Origin: Periplaneta americana
Lineage: Eukaryota > Arthropoda > Insecta > Blattodea > Blattidae
Length of the DNA stretch: 64,000 bases
Assembly: GCF_040183065.1 (NCBI RefSeq)
Contig: NC_091118.1
Span: 212,281,029-212,345,028 of the forward strand
Direction of reading: 5' to 3'
Part shown: positions 12,240 through 24,500 of the stretch, piece after piece
How the letters are laid out: the number at the start of each line of letters is the position of its first letter
How positions within the stretch are numbered: position 1 is the stretch's first letter
The notes under the pieces: generated by a model
What the model saw: the letters and a program-made list of their open reading frames with translations, nothing else
What the model was told of the DNA's origin: nothing
The model's database searches: none
Made by a program: the position numbers and the translations under genes

Positions 12240-12658
12240 GAAATTTCCCAATCATGAATACTTTTCTCTGTAATGGGGTTGCTAACTTTGTGTGTGACGA
12301 AAATCACTAAATGGTTTGTGGTTACACAAAGTCAACCGTCACAGCGCTTTTAACTTCTGCTTTGACTATCGTTTCAGTTCGTTCATTGCGTGAAATACGT
12401 TGATCAGTTGAATGAACCCATTGTCTGAGCCGACTGCTAGTGAAAATGCTTGCAGAACGGAAAAGGGTGGTTACTGACCGTAACCCTTTGCGGAACTCTG
12501 CTATGATACCTTTTGTTGTGGACAAATATCACTTGAAGACTCAGTGCAAAGTTTCACTTCGCAATACTTTATTCGGAAATGTATTGCATTTCTGTTCATC
12601 TTTCATACTCAGCCACACAGCGGTGATTTATAGTATTATTAAATTGTGAACAATTCTG
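12240..12658. other. No recognised gene
   Basis: Overlapping frames at 12322-12525 (minus) and 12440-12649 (plus) show no domain. Confidence 0.4.
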
Positions 12659-13407
12659 TTATAAATACATTTTTGCCCGATCGTTATTTTTTTTTACAGC
12701 TATTGGTATTAGGCCTTGAAAGTTAGAATTCCCACACAGAAACTTGTTGCTAGGTAAACCATTCTTCCTATAAATCATTTTTGCACGATCGTGTTTTTTT
12801 GTATAGAAACTTGTTGCAGGTAAACCATTCTTCCTATAAATACATTTTTGCATGATTGTGCTTTTTTTTTTTTTACAGCTATTGGTATTAGGCCTTCAAA
12901 GTTAGAATTCTCATACAGAAACTTGTTGCTAGGTAAACCATTCTTCCTATAAATACATTTTTGCACGATCGTGTTTTTTTTTTGTATAGAAACTTGTTGC
13001 TAGGTAAACCATTCTTCCTATAAATACATTTTTGCGCGATCGTGTTTTTTTTTTTTTTGTAGCTATTGATATTAGGCCTTCAAAGTTATAATTCCCACAC
13101 AGAAACTTGTTGCTAGGTAAACCATTCTTCCTATAAATACATTTTTGCACGATCGTGTTTTTTTTGTATAGAAACTTGTTGCTAGGTAAACCATTCTTCC
13201 TATAAATACATTTTTGCACTATTGTGTGTGTGTTTTTTTTTACAGCTATTGGTATTAGGCCTTCAAAGTTATAATTCCCACACAGAAACTTGTTGCTAGG
13301 TAAACCATTCTTCCTATAAATACATTTTTGCACGATCGTGTTTTTTTGTATAGAAACTTGTTGCTAGGTAAACAATTCTTCCTATAAATACATTTTTGCG
13401 CGATCGT

Positions 13408-13439
<32 letters not shown>

Positions 13440-13512
13440 TAGCTATTGATATTAGGCCTTCAAAGTTATAATTCCCACACAGAAACTTGTTGCTACGTAA
13501 ACCATTCTTCAT
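12659..13512 (+). repeat. Alternating long/short tandem array (dimeric satellite)
   Basis: Every unit has taaatacatttttgc, a gatcgtg-like site, a T-run, gaaacttgttgctaggtaaa and ccattcttcc. Long units (about 110-115 bp) also carry ttggtattaggccttcaaag and gttagaattcccacacag; short units (about 65-70 bp) lack it. The order is long-short repeated four times, then a final long: five long and four short. The dimer period is about 180 bp. Minus-strand frames rich in K-C-I-Y-R-K-N-G-L-P are a by-product. Confidence 0.9.
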
Positions 13513-13620
13513 AACATAAAGTTATACTGAAATAGACCGATTATAATGTACTTATTGTTACTTAGTTACCATTATAGTGCAGTTTTGCGAAGGCTTTGGA
13601 AAAATTTTCAATACCCTTCT
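13513..13620 (+). repeat. Right flank of the dimeric array, shared with 8180-8300
   Basis: tactgaaatagaccgattat, cttattgttacttagttacc and gcgaaggctttggaaaa match the sequence after the single repeat copy at 8085. The array therefore arose inside a copy of that dispersed repeat. Confidence 0.7.
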
Positions 13621-13839
13621 CGTTTTTCAAACTTTTCCTCGATTTTGTAAAAAGCACTTACCAATCTTGTATCGTGATATAGGCTACTATTACAATACAA
13701 TTACTAAAATTTACAAGTAACAGAAATTCAGTAACTAAATTAATTACTGCTTGGAAAAGTCTCACGTACGTGATAAACGTCATGCAAGATCCACGATTTA
13801 AACTGTCAAGATAGTAACAATACTATTTTTCTAGAAATT

Positions 13840-14115
13840 GAGTTAAAAACGTATTTTTATAAAAATACATTCTAGAAATAAAGGCCGTATCTGTGGTGTA
13901 CTGTAGTGCTGTAGCTCTTAAACGGACAATAGATATAATCTCTCATATCTATTAGCATTGCTATTTTTATAAAATTTAAGTTAAACCAATATATTTTTTA
14001 TAAATTACTAGAAATAGGCCTGAGGCTGTGTCTGTGATGTAGTTTGAACGGTAGCCCTTAAAAGCGGATAAAAGACGTAAGCTAGCATCCCCTCTTTTAG
14101 CATGAAGCTAAATAT
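13840..14115 (+). repeat. Diverged tandem duplication of about 140 bp
   Basis: Two diverged copies share ctagaaataaaggccgtatc versus ctagaaataggcctgaggct, then a gtctgtgatgtag-like block and cggtagcccttaaaagcgga. Only partial identity remains. Confidence 0.45.
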
Positions 14116-14810
14116 GAGCACATGTGAATAGCGAATTTATTTTCACAGATAGAAGTGAAATCATGTGACCATTTACTTTTTATATAGAGCTATAATAGCG
14201 AAAATGTTAGACTCTATTTTTCTTGTTCTCTGTTAGAGAGAAATTTTGACAACTTCACGATTTTTTCAAATACGATATCGTAGCACAGTGACGTTTAAAG
14301 ATACCTCACCTCTACTAATCGATAGTGATCGATAATGCGTTCGTGTAAGTGTAGCTTCTTTAGTTATTACTTCTATTAATAGGTGGCGAAGATAATAGTC
14401 AGTGTCGCCAATAGTAGACATAAATATACCTGCATTATATAATTCAAAATTTCATCCCCCTTGTAAAAAAAACACTAGCTTTAGCGGGAAACCGCTGATA
14501 TTGTCAATTACGGGAATAATTTATACTTGAGGAGCTTATTTTTAAAACGACCCTTGTCCATTCCCATAACTTCGTGGGAAATCACGAAAACGTTTTCAGG
14601 TCTAAAATTTCTTACCGGCTACGCAAGAGACATTATGAAATCAAAGAGGTTGGGTGCATTTAGAATCAAATGATAGCAAGGGACTCTTTCATTACAACGC
14701 TGGGACTAATATTTTGTCGCAATGTTGCTCTGGACAAGAGTCAGTTTGATTCCAATAGTCACTTTTAACGCAAGATTTTAGTGGTTTAGAAGCCAAATCA
14801 TGAAAGTAAA
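14116..14810. other. No recognised gene
   Basis: AT-rich, without a useful frame or clear repeat partner. It runs into a reversed SINE piece at 14811. Confidence 0.4.
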
Positions 14811-14905
14811 TCAAGCTTTCAGGTATAACTCCCTGTAAAGTTGATTTGAATAATTTCGAGGAAAAAATTGTTCCGTGGCCGGGCATAGAACTCGAGACTT
14901 TTGGA
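14811..14905 (-). mobile_element. Reversed tRNA-SINE fragment (family of 15078)
   Basis: Contains aggtataactccctgtaaag and ttgatttgaataatttcgag, then gttccgtggccgggcataga. On the minus strand this is the 3' half of the tRNA-like head plus the tail seen at 22907-23000. It is truncated before the A box. Confidence 0.6.
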
Positions 14906-15077
14906 AGGAGTTATACTTGAAAACTTGATTTGCATAATACACGTCACTGTACGTTACAGAAAACCACAATTTAAGTCACACAGAGTTAGTGTGCACTCAA
15001 TATTGGTTGCTTGACGGTTGTCAGTCCAATCAGTCTGTGGATATAGAGGGAAAAATTAGATCGGTGTCTGGTAGAGT

Positions 15078-15150
15078 TCCCGGGTAGCTCAGTTGGTAGA
15101 GCATTGGTACGTTTAACCAAAGATCCCGGGTTCGATGCCCGGCCCCGGAA
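15078..15150 (+). tRNA. tRNA-like sequence (probable SINE head or pseudo-tRNA)
   Basis: A 73-nt cloverleaf folds well. The D arm is gctc/gagc, the anticodon stem ttggt/accaa and the T arm ccggg/cccgg. The acceptor stem has one C-C mismatch (4-69). The loop reads acgttta, which puts GTT (Asn-like) at 34-36 but C instead of the near-universal T at 33. The tail (caatttttccctcgaaatta) equals that of the SINE relics at 14811 and 22853. I therefore take it as the head of a SINE and not a working tRNA gene. Confidence 0.5.
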
Positions 15151-15190
15151 CAATTTTTCCCTCGAAATTATCCAAATCATGAAAGTTTGT

Positions 15191-15930
15191 ATGTAGTAGA
15201 GTTATATTTGAAGAATGCATGGACACAGGACGCTCATTTTCGTTATGAGGTGGACAAGAGACGTTTTAAAAATTAGCTCCTCACTTAATCTAGATTAACA
15301 TTTTCCCAAATACTTTTTCACCCGTCGAAATAATAGGTTCACATATTGAGAACTAGAGAAACTATTTCAAAGTTTGCCAGTTTGTTATATCTTTGTTTCT
15401 GACTTATCCCGTGATCAGAAAGTTCGCTTATACGATCAGAAAGTTGGAGATCAGATGTTTTTGAACGCCAGTTTACATAATACGAGAACTGCAATAATAC
15501 GCTTGTATTATTATCGGACACGTTGCAACGCTGCTTTCCTCGCTAGAAATGCCAGATCTGCGATTCTACCTAAATCTGACATTTTTCGAAATAGTGATGA
15601 CTACAGACTCTTAGCGTCAGAGGCTAGCTATAAATCTGGCGATTTCTATACAGCCACGATGCCTGAAGAAGAAAAATAGAAAAAATAACTTCTTTAAATT
15701 CTGAGATATTTACGGGTAATGTATTTTTAATTATGCATTTTATAAGAGCGGTCATAAACAATTATCATGTTTTCTAACAGTGTTGCCGGTTTGTGTATGA
15801 AAGCAATTCTGAAGTCTAGCTACAATATTAAACTAAATATGGTGATTCTGGCATTGAACATCTATATTATTACATTTGCTTATTTTAAAGAACGTGGATA
15901 TTTTTGGATGAGTATCATAGTCGAAAGAAA
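15191..15930. other. No recognised gene; one unassigned 101-codon frame
   Basis: The frame at 15374-15679 (plus, 101 codons) has an ordinary amino-acid mix without a domain I know, and is overlapped by a minus frame. It could be a chance frame or a lost TE piece. A compound microsatellite follows. Confidence 0.35.
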
Positions 15931-15986
<56 letters not shown>

Positions 15987-15988
15987 GC

Positions 15989-16066
<78 letters not shown>
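15931..16066. repeat. Compound (TTA)n-(TAG)n microsatellite
   Basis: About 18 ATT triplets pass directly into about 27 AGT triplets near 15985. The poly-Ile/poly-Ser frame across it is an artefact. Confidence 0.95.
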
Positions 16067-16067
<1 letters not shown>

Positions 16068-18002
16068 TAGAACTTAAAGTAGTGCTCCGCTGGATTAAAA
16101 TGACGAAAAGAATGCCGAATACGTCAAAGTTGGAAAACGGGGTCTACTGTTAAGAGGTGCATCCACTTTTCAGTACTATAAATAAGGAAACAAATGTATT
16201 CCTCAAAAACCAGAAAATTTATTAAACTGAGAATTTGCCTGACTACCTCTACCCTAAAAAATAATATTCAGATATTAAATAGTTATTTAGAGGGAACTTT
16301 CTCAAACACATGAGAGCAAAAAAAGATAACTTTACGAACGTGTGTCATACAATGTTTTTTCTACAATAGCACAAATTCACATTAAATAAATACTAGTGGC
16401 TTGTGCAGCAATTGCTGCAGACTAAGTTCATTAGAAGTTTAAGTAGAGATAAAGTTACTTGCTTCCATAATAATTAAAGATGCTCCACGAAACTGAAAGT
16501 AACGTAATAACTCAATGAAGTTCAACCTCGCCAAATGTGTCTTTTTTTAAAAAACTTCCCTCAGGATGGATTTTATGCCAAATGCTTTTCTTGGACATAT
16601 CCGTCCTCATTTCTTTGAGTTTCAATGCGGAAGCGCAAATATGCTATCAATATCAAGACGATCAGCGGTTTTTTCATGTGGGAGTAAAGTAGTAGCTATT
16701 TCAGGTAATGGCAGATTGTTGGCAAGAATATGGCATTTTGGAGTGTATTAGATAAGTATTCCATTTTTAATAACAATATTTATGTCTTACGTAAGATTTG
16801 TAGCTTTTAGTAACATATGTATGTTATAGCCGTTACTCAGAAAATTATAGAAATGAAGATCTTATCTAAGTTATTCTCTACGTTTACTTACATAAATAAC
16901 CCCAAAAGGTTTCATTTTCATATTATCAATATTAGTATCAATGTGTATCAGTGACAAAATACACCATATTCCACCTGTAATATTTCATTTTTAGTGGAAA
17001 TAATTTCAAAAAACCTTCTTGAGTTTTATAGTTTTTAATAACCTATATACACTACATAGCTGTACTAATAAAATTACACAACAAAGAATCATATCTGTAA
17101 ATTTTCTTCATGATAATAATTACAACCTTCGTAATAAGCTTTGAAGTTTTTAGTAATTAACCAATATAGAGACAAATGAAGATCGACTTTTGGCATTATG
17201 TCAGAGAATCTGTTGGCAATTCTGGAGTCATGGCCTCCATGATATTGTTTATTTTAGTATCTGCCTTATAGTGAAAAGCTAGTAGTTCTCAAAACTGATG
17301 ACAGATGGATTTTGGAAAATAGGAAAATTATGTAGGAAAATTGACATTTCTGTGAAAACTACTATTTTTCTGAAAATATTTGGGTTCCAAGCTTCAAAAT
17401 GAGGAATCGTTCATTAAAATCCGTTCAGCCGTTTTCCCGTAATTTCCATTACCAGTTCAAATTACATAGTTGGAGAGGTTATAAGATCGCAATGTCATAG
17501 CCCTCTAAATTCAGAATCATTAGGAAGTAAGTATTCATGGAATGGCAGCCTGTTTTATTCGTGTTCACGATTTCATGGCCATCTAAACCCGCCGTATAAT
17601 CAACAAATCGGTTAGGAACAGCTGAATGACAAATCTTGTTACAATCATGTAATTTCAGAGTAATAAGGGCTAAAATGTAGATATGAATATTAAATTTGTT
17701 ACTTTTTTGTGTTACGTGTAATATTTAAGTAATGAAAGATCGAGGTAATATATTCATTTCTTGCTGAATGAAGTTTGTACTTTGGATATTTAATTTTCTT
17801 TGGCAGTGCGTAAAATGATTACCTACTTTTTTACTCATTCGTGTTTTAAAGCCTCACTTTAGACATTGATAACAGTGGGTAAAATGCAACTTCACGCACT
17901 GTCGTAGAAAAAATAATTTATAGTTGCTGGTACACGTAACACATTCAGAAATAATGACAGCCCGTTCTTTAGCAGAGTCTAAGGGACGGTTTAGGCTGTA
18001 CA
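16067..18002. other. No recognised gene; a short dispersed-repeat piece near 17395-17440
   Basis: AT-rich. The segment ttaaaatccgttcagccgtt with ttcccgtaatttccattacc at about 17416 resembles the conserved block aaatccgttcagccattatc in the repeat at 28385-29300. The 61-codon frame at 16566-16751 has no recognisable domain. Confidence 0.4.
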
Positions 18003-19206
18003 TAAAATATCAGCCCTCAATTTATGGAGAATAAACTCGAAATAAGAAATTTCCAGTTTACCCAACATTCTGCTAAGAATTTGCACGACAAAAATAAAAA
18101 ACACCGGGAATTCAACTTAGAAACACATATTGTTTTCACTGATTTGGAAAAAGCATTTGATAGGGTGGACAGAAATAAATTATTAAATGTATTAGCCGGA
18201 GACCATGTTCCACAACAACTTATAGCAAACATATATAATATCTATAAAACAAATCTAATTGCAGTAAGGTGTGACAATAAATTATCGCATTGGACAGAAA
18301 CTCATACAGGAGTAAGACAAGGTTGCGGCCTTTCACCGTTGCTATTATATATATATATACATACATACATACATACATACATATAAATCAAATAATTAGA
18401 GAATGGAAATAATTGCCTCATGGATATATACAACTCAACAGACATTTACAACTAGATTCATTACTTTTTGCAGACGATTTAGCTCTGGTGGCATCCTCAG
18501 AAGATGAATTACAACGTTCAATTTTTATTTTTGGCAAAATTGGAATTTATTAAATATGATATGAAAATCAATAAAGAAAGAACTAAAATTATGGCCTTCT
18601 GTGGAAAATACCCTGTGCCTAGCAAAATATGTTTAGATTAAAAAATATTAGAAAGAGTAAATTATTTTACATATCTCGGATACACATTATCTTTTTTCGA
18701 TGAAGTAGACATTTCACAGAAAATTTCTAAATACACCAAAACAATGGGAATAATTAACACCATTATGAAACCTTCCCTAGTACAAAGGCATACTCGAATT
18801 CGCCTTTACAAGACCTTGGCGAGACCTGTACTTTGTTACGGCAGTGAGGCATGGACATTGAGGAAGAAAGACGAAAGCAGAATAACGGCTAATGAAATGA
18901 AATTTATGAGATATACAGCGGGATATACGAAATGGGATCACAAACGCAATGAAGATGTAATGTGAGAATCACAACTAGAACCTGCAATTAATCACGTAAA
19001 ACATTATCAGAACAACTGGATAAATCATCTGCATCGCATGCATAGAGATAGAATCCCAAAAGTCATGCTCCACTATCGTCCAAACGAGAAGAGATCTCTC
19101 GGTCGTCCAAAGAAGCGCTGGATTGAAAATTCAACTGTGAGATCGTAATAGGCCATATGGCCTAATACTTGAAGGGAAGAAGAAGAAGAAGAAGAAGAAG
19201 AAGAAA
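18003..19206 (+). pseudogene. RTE-like LINE reverse transcriptase relic
   Basis: Three RT landmarks lie in order. Motif A reads F-T-D-L-E-K-A-F-D (about 18138). Motif B reads G-V-R-Q-G-C-G-L-S-P-L-L (about 18309). Motif C reads L-L-F-A-D-D-L-A-L (about 18459), with the catalytic Asp pair intact. A (TA)n/(TACA)n tract at 18346-18383 breaks the frame between B and C. The C-terminal part (18744-18965) has L-Y-K-T-L-A-R-P-V-L-C-Y-G-S-E-A-W, and a later S-L-G-R-P-K-K-R-W (about 19099) is followed by stops. The element ends in (GAA)n at 19178-19206. It is 5'-truncated and inactive; placement in the RTE clade is from memory of the C-terminal motif. Confidence 0.8.
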
Positions 19207-20483
19207 GTCGAAAATATATTAATATTGATAATTTTATTGGTAGGGCTATACTTTATATGAATAAGAGACATTTTAAAGGGGCGTATAATTGATTAATGGT
19301 GACTCAAATTGAACCTGATATGGGAGATCGTATTATCTGGACCTAACACTTACCTACTGTTATTGGAAGTCATAAAATGGGTGGTATCTCGTTGAAACCG
19401 GACACAGCAAATGAAAGCCTGCGGATCAGTTTCAGTACCACATGCATTGCGTGTAATTTATCGCTTTTCGCATGCATTTATACCAGAGCTGCTTCCAATC
19501 AATTCATCAGGTTAATATGTGCGCTAGAAATTCATAAGCAACCGCAAATTACATTACAAAATAATATAACAGTAATTAGCAGATTATCACGAAAGTTCTT
19601 TTCATTCAATCATATCTACAAAGCGTATTCCTGCCTACGATGTAAGGATGTGGGGGGCGTACTTCCCGTTATTATCAATCAGCACGACCTCAAGCACAGG
19701 AAGAGATGAAAAAGATTTTATCCATGACCATAACGAAAAACATGCCTTTACTAAATACTTTTGCGTTTGTAAAGTAGGCTTTTATTCAACATTACTTTAT
19801 TCCACTAGTGAGATAAAGACTTTACCTCACAGTTTGAACTTTATCTCACAGTTCGTTAGTATTTTCTTAGTACCCGGGTACACACGTATACTTTTCCATT
19901 CAACTATTACTCAAGAAGTTAATATATTAGTTACTAGATGTCACTACCTCTACTTCTTTATTACCATTCCTTAAATATACATACACTCAAGATCCTTCTC
20001 TTTTCTCTATCTGCTACGTCGTAATTTGTACATTACATCCATATCTAATATGCATCTTTTTAAAATTTTGTAATAATTTACCTTTTGGGATGCGAGGAGA
20101 CTTGAACCTGCGAAGTTGGGTTTATAGGATTTTAAAACAACGTGCGTTAGCCAACTGAGCTAAACAGACACGATGATTAATTAAGTTTTAATATTCCTCT
20201 TAAGTTTACAGAAATAAAATGAGAAATTATTTTAATCACAATAGTCCCGTGAAAACTTCTAAATAATCCCTGAAACTTCAAAAAGACAAAAATACGCGTT
20301 TAAAATGAAAAAATATATATTAAAATTATATAATTAATTATAATTTGTTATTTATCCAACGCCTTAGATACCATTCTTCACTAATCATGGCCTCCTACAT
20401 CATGACCTCTAGTAGACGTATCGATTCTAAAATCCATGCCATGATATGTGATTATATGAGGACTTATTTTCAACATATTTTCT
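19207..20483. other. No recognised gene; a reversed tRNA-like segment at 20095-20170
   Basis: The frames at 19377-19709 and 19648-19974 have no domain I know. At 20095-20170 the minus strand shows gtttagctcagttggctaac (A box) and caggttcaagtctcctcgc (B box). The acceptor arms do not pair, so it is a tRNA relic or SINE head. Confidence 0.4.
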
Positions 20484-20495
20484 TTTATAAAACAT

Positions 20496-20759
20496 TTATT
20501 TTATTTCAGTTGGTTATTTAACGACGCTGTATCAACTACTAGGTTATTTAGCGTCGATGAGATTGGTGATAGCGAGATGAAATTTGGCGAGATGAGGCCG
20601 AGGATTCGCCATAGATTACCTTGCATTCACATTACGGCTGGGGAAAACCTCGGAAAAAACCCAACCAGGTAATCAGCCCAAGCGGGGATCTAACCCGTGC
20701 CCGAACGCAACTTCAGACCGGCAGGCAAGCGCCTTAACCGACTGAGCCACGCCGGTGGC
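20496..20759 (-). mobile_element. SINE-C, tRNA-derived SINE
   Basis: On the minus strand it starts with the ccaccggcgtggctcagtcg head, has B box gggttagatccccgc, then aggtaatctatggcgaatcc, and ends with gatacagcgtcgttaaataa. A perfect 12-bp target duplication, tttataaaacat, flanks it at 20484-20495 and 20760-20771. Other copies are at 46984 and 54605. Confidence 0.92.
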
Positions 20760-20771
20760 TTTATAAAACAT

Positions 20772-21196
20772 AATTTTTCGTTATGGTCATGGATAAAATT
20801 ACGTATGGTACTTGTGAGCGTGATCTTTATTGCACTCGTGTAATTTAAGCACCCGGCTGAAATCTTTCCACTCGCGCAATAAAGATGAACTTACCTCACA
20901 AGTACCATAATATAACTATTTCGCCTTCATCTTCTCTCGGAAAAAAATTAAATATTAGTACTAATATTAATAACAGTAATAAGGGAGTTCTATTTATTGT
21001 TCCAGAATCTGTCGAGTTTATTATCAACATCTTTATACTGTCGAACTGTCATTATATGACATTGCGTTTAGTTGAATGAATTATCTCGCTCTGTTATAAC
21101 ACTCATCTATTAATATTTTGCTTTAGTATGAAGATACCGTTTGAAATAGTTCCGTGACGGAAAATTTTCAAATTACACTCCTTGATAACAGCGTTC
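20772..21196. other. No recognised gene
   Basis: AT-rich. The 64-codon frame at 20885-21079 shows no domain. Confidence 0.4.
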
Positions 21197-21300
21197 ATAC
21201 CGAGCGAGTTGGCTCAGACGGTAGCATTCGGGAGGCCCCTGGTTCAAACCCCGTGGACGACCAATCTGACTGTGGTTTTTCGTGGTTTGCCTCAATCACA
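21197..21300 (+). mobile_element. tRNA-like SINE head fragment
   Basis: Contains cgagcgagttggctcagacg (A box), ctggttcaaaccccgtg (B box) and a tail gtggtttttcgtggtttgcc. The same head and tail pairing is widespread in insect genomes in my recollection. No target duplication was found. Confidence 0.6.
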
Positions 21301-22852
21301 AATCACAAAAATTCTAAAATCAGGTACATGAACACAACCATCTACAACATACACAACTGAAATATGAATCCAACAATAATAAAAACGGTCTACTGGTATA
21401 CCCAAAGATCCTAAACATGCGCTATGACCACAGATGTTAAAACGTATATAATTAAACAACAAAAAAACAGTGTTCATTTATCATGTTTTTGTATGAAGAT
21501 TTACACCTTTTCCAGCTATAATTCAGAAAGCGACAAATGTATTGAAGATTAATCAAGTAAATTTCAGAATAGATCATATGTAATTCAAATTGTGTAAGTG
21601 ACATTCAGAAAAGATCAATTGTATTTCAGAAAACATCAATTAATTGTAATTGAGATTACACAATTGATGTAATTTCATACAGATTGTGCAATAGAACTGA
21701 AATTCTGGAAAGCTCATTTGTTTGGTAGCCATGACAACTGGCTATTTTCTTTATGTGATTGTATAATATAAATGTTAACGTCAAGACGTTTAATAAGTAT
21801 GAAATATACAGATGATGCTTTCTGAATTACGTGTGAACTTTTCCGAAATTCACTTCATATATCTGAAATACCTACAACTGACCTCTTCTGAATTACAGCA
21901 GGAAAAGGTGTAGACTGAAAAAGTATTGTAAATGTTCTGCATTGGCAATTAATACTTTAAGTTTAAAAAGTAAGTTACTACGTTCTAGGAATTATAGCGA
22001 TTAAATATGTGTGCACCTTTTGAAGGATATAAGTGTGTCAAAGAAGCCTATTCAGACTTCCAGAAGAGTTTTCTGGTTTTATGCTCTAATGCTACGTGTT
22101 TTGCTAATTTTCAGAATATTCAGTGCTTTTTCAAATAATAAAATTAAGGTTTTTCAAATGAAAGTAATCGAAACTGTAGTTATTTCACCAACTATAAAAA
22201 TCTCGTATTTTTTATTGAGGTTACATTTTAAATGAGAGGTGAACTTCTACGCACGTCTGTCTGCCGACGTTTTGTACACCCCTCGTCACTAAATCCAGTT
22301 TAGAATCTCCTGTAAGTTTTATAAGTGTCCAAAAACTTAACAAGAATACCGATAAGTTATTATATTTTCCTCATGCGAAAACTCTAGTCTGATGCAAACA
22401 ATAAAGAATAGGAAATTAACTGTAATTATTCTGTCTAAAGCCTTTTAATTCAGTAGGCAAGCTTATTTTACACATTATGAATCTACAATATAGGACCCCT
22501 GACTTTACTTTGCGTATACTCATACTTGGGTAGTAATAAATTCTGCATACGTATAATAAGCCAGAAAAATTATTGCAAGAATTGTACGTAAAGTGGCACA
22601 GTCGATTAGGATGTGATTTAATGTGATATATGTATTTGAAATTTTAAAAATAAGTTACGATGTAGTCTATTATAAAGATCAGAGAGACACAGACAGCTTT
22701 AAGACAGACTGTACCAAGGAGAGATACTTCCAGAGTATCGGAAGATTTTGCTGGTAATATCGTCCTTGTCTTCTAAGTGTTCGAGAGTTTTTGAAAAGAG
22801 TAGTCTTCAATTTCCATCGTTTGATTTATGCAAGTAAGGAAAAACATAATTT
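21301..22852. other. No recognised gene
   Basis: AT-rich. The 74-codon frame at 22011-22235 shows no domain, and no repeat with a partner in the window was found. Confidence 0.4.
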
Positions 22853-23000
22853 CGAGGGAAAAACTGTTCCGGGGCCGGGTATCGAACCCGGGACCTTTTG
22901 GCCAAAGATCCCGGGCTCGATACCCGGCCCCGCAACAATTTTTCCCTCGGAATTATTCAAATCAACTTTACAGGGAATTATACCTGAAAGCTCGATTTGC
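22853..23000. mobile_element. Foldback formed by two tRNA-SINE 3' halves
   Basis: The left arm (22853-22897: cgagggaaaaactgttccgg then ggccgggtatcgaacccggg) is inverted relative to the right arm (22907-22950). The loop is about 9 bases. Each arm is the T-arm, acceptor and tail of the tRNA-like family at 15078, so the unit is a head-to-head pair of half-tRNAs. The tail continues to about 23000 with ttacagggaattatacctga. Confidence 0.75.
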
Positions 23001-23785
23001 AAGGAAAAACATGTATTTTAACTATTTTATATCCGAATACAGACAACCTTTCTTCTGTAATGTTAGAATTTCTTGGAGAAAACCAAAGGAGTTCAAGCAT
23101 TGTTTTGTGGAATAACTTTCCGCCAAATGTTCAAATTATGTATTCCAGCTATTGAGTTCCTCGTACAGATTTCACAGTCAACAAAAATTCGGTAGACCAG
23201 TCCATAATCTGTATGTATTCCAACTGCAAAGAATTGCCTGATGGAACTGCATTTCATGCAACCCGTCCGACTTATATTGTTGAAGAGGTCTAAAAAAAAT
23301 ATGCCTTAAATAGTGTGTGTATTGGTGCTGTTGAAAAGTATACAATTTAAAGGTAATAAGAGAATATTATTATATTTTATTAAGTGGCTTTTTAGCTTAT
23401 TCTATTTATATTATTTATGTGATTTAGTTTGAATGTATTTAAATATAATAAACGCCTCAATGTAGTAACAGACATTTTATCCTAAGGCTCTGTTATATTA
23501 CTATAGTCTGTAATTAAGAAATAGTGAACATTAAGAATGGAATTATCTTAATCAAATAAATATGATTTGCAAAGAAATAGTATTTATAGCATCAACGATG
23601 CTTCCTTTCTTGTCTTAAAAGTCTTACTTTCCATCTTCAGCGTTGCCAACTGTAGAATAATCATGATCATAACAAGCAATTAGCATAATTCCAAAATGTG
23701 GTATAATTTGTTGATGAAGACTGCTGTATAATTGAATTATTCTCATGAAATTAATACACCAGTGAAAGCACATTGTTCACTTAAA
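23001..23785. other. No recognised gene
   Basis: AT-rich. A short frame running out of the SINE tail to 23115 has no domain. Confidence 0.4.
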
Positions 23786-23991
23786 ATTGAGGACCGTTTT
23801 TGCAAAACTTGCTAGCTGAAAAAAAATTACATTTTACAGGAGAGACAAAAAACTGAATGAAGAGAAATAATTCAATTTTACTAAGATAACTTTAACATCG
23901 TGTAGAGGCCTTCTTTATGTTAACAAAACCACCAAAATCTCAAATTTGCAAATTTTGCAGTTTGCAAAAACGGTTCTCAATTATAAAATTG
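23786..23991. mobile_element. MITE with about 24-bp inverted ends
   Basis: Left end attgaggaccgtttttgcaa and right end ttgcaaaaacggttctcaat are inverted with one mismatch. The internal 160 bp are non-coding. The flanks are AT-rich (ttaaa and tataaa), so the target duplication cannot be fixed by eye. Confidence 0.75.
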
Positions 23992-24206
23992 TTATTATGA
24001 AGAAGAGCATATGATTTGATAACAGGAAACTAAAAGAAGAAAAGACTTCAAAAATTTTCAGCATAACTCCATTATTTTTACTTCTTCTCCAGGCTAAAAC
24101 AAATGAAAACTCATGCATTTAATGACAACGTGGTGTAGCTAAGATGAGGCGATTGAGATCTGTCAAAGAATCATATTATTGTCTGAGAAGGATTATACAG
24201 CGAGTT

Positions 24207-24500
24207 TTTCTGAGTATAGATCATATGAACTTAGCATTGCCATAAGAAACTCATGTATAAAAACAATGAATATAACTTAATCAGTGGGCCATGTTTAGAA
24301 ATTAGCAGGCTTTGACAATTTGTAAAACAAGAACATCATGTTTTAACTTAGCAACCATAAATGATGTTTTCTTGTTTTACAAATTGTCAAAGCCTTCTGA
24401 TATCTAAACATAGCCCACCTATTAAATAATTTCTTCATTGTTTTTATACATAAGTTTCTTATGGCAATGCTAAGTTCCTATGTCTTTTACTGAGAAAAAT
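24207..24500. mobile_element. Foldback element, compact member of the 44926-46256 family
   Basis: Arms of about 130 bp are inverted around a 20-bp centre (near 24348). Diagnostic blocks are gctttgacaatttgtaaaac with its complement and aaaaacaatgaatataactt with its complement. The arm sequence is the same family as the outer arms of the element at 44926-46256 and the repeat at 43850-43988. Confidence 0.8.

Noticed and set aside
12659-13512. Overlapping minus-strand frames repeating K-C-I-Y-R-K-N-G-L-P
   Set aside because: By-product of the dimeric satellite; frames shift with the T-run lengths and no start or domain is shared with a protein family.
15078-15150. Functional tRNA-Asn gene
   Set aside because: Good cloverleaf, but C at position 33, an acceptor mismatch and a SINE-family tail speak for a SINE head or pseudo-tRNA.
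15767-16153. 128-codon frame with poly-Ile and poly-Ser
   Set aside because: Created by the ATT/AGT compound microsatellite.
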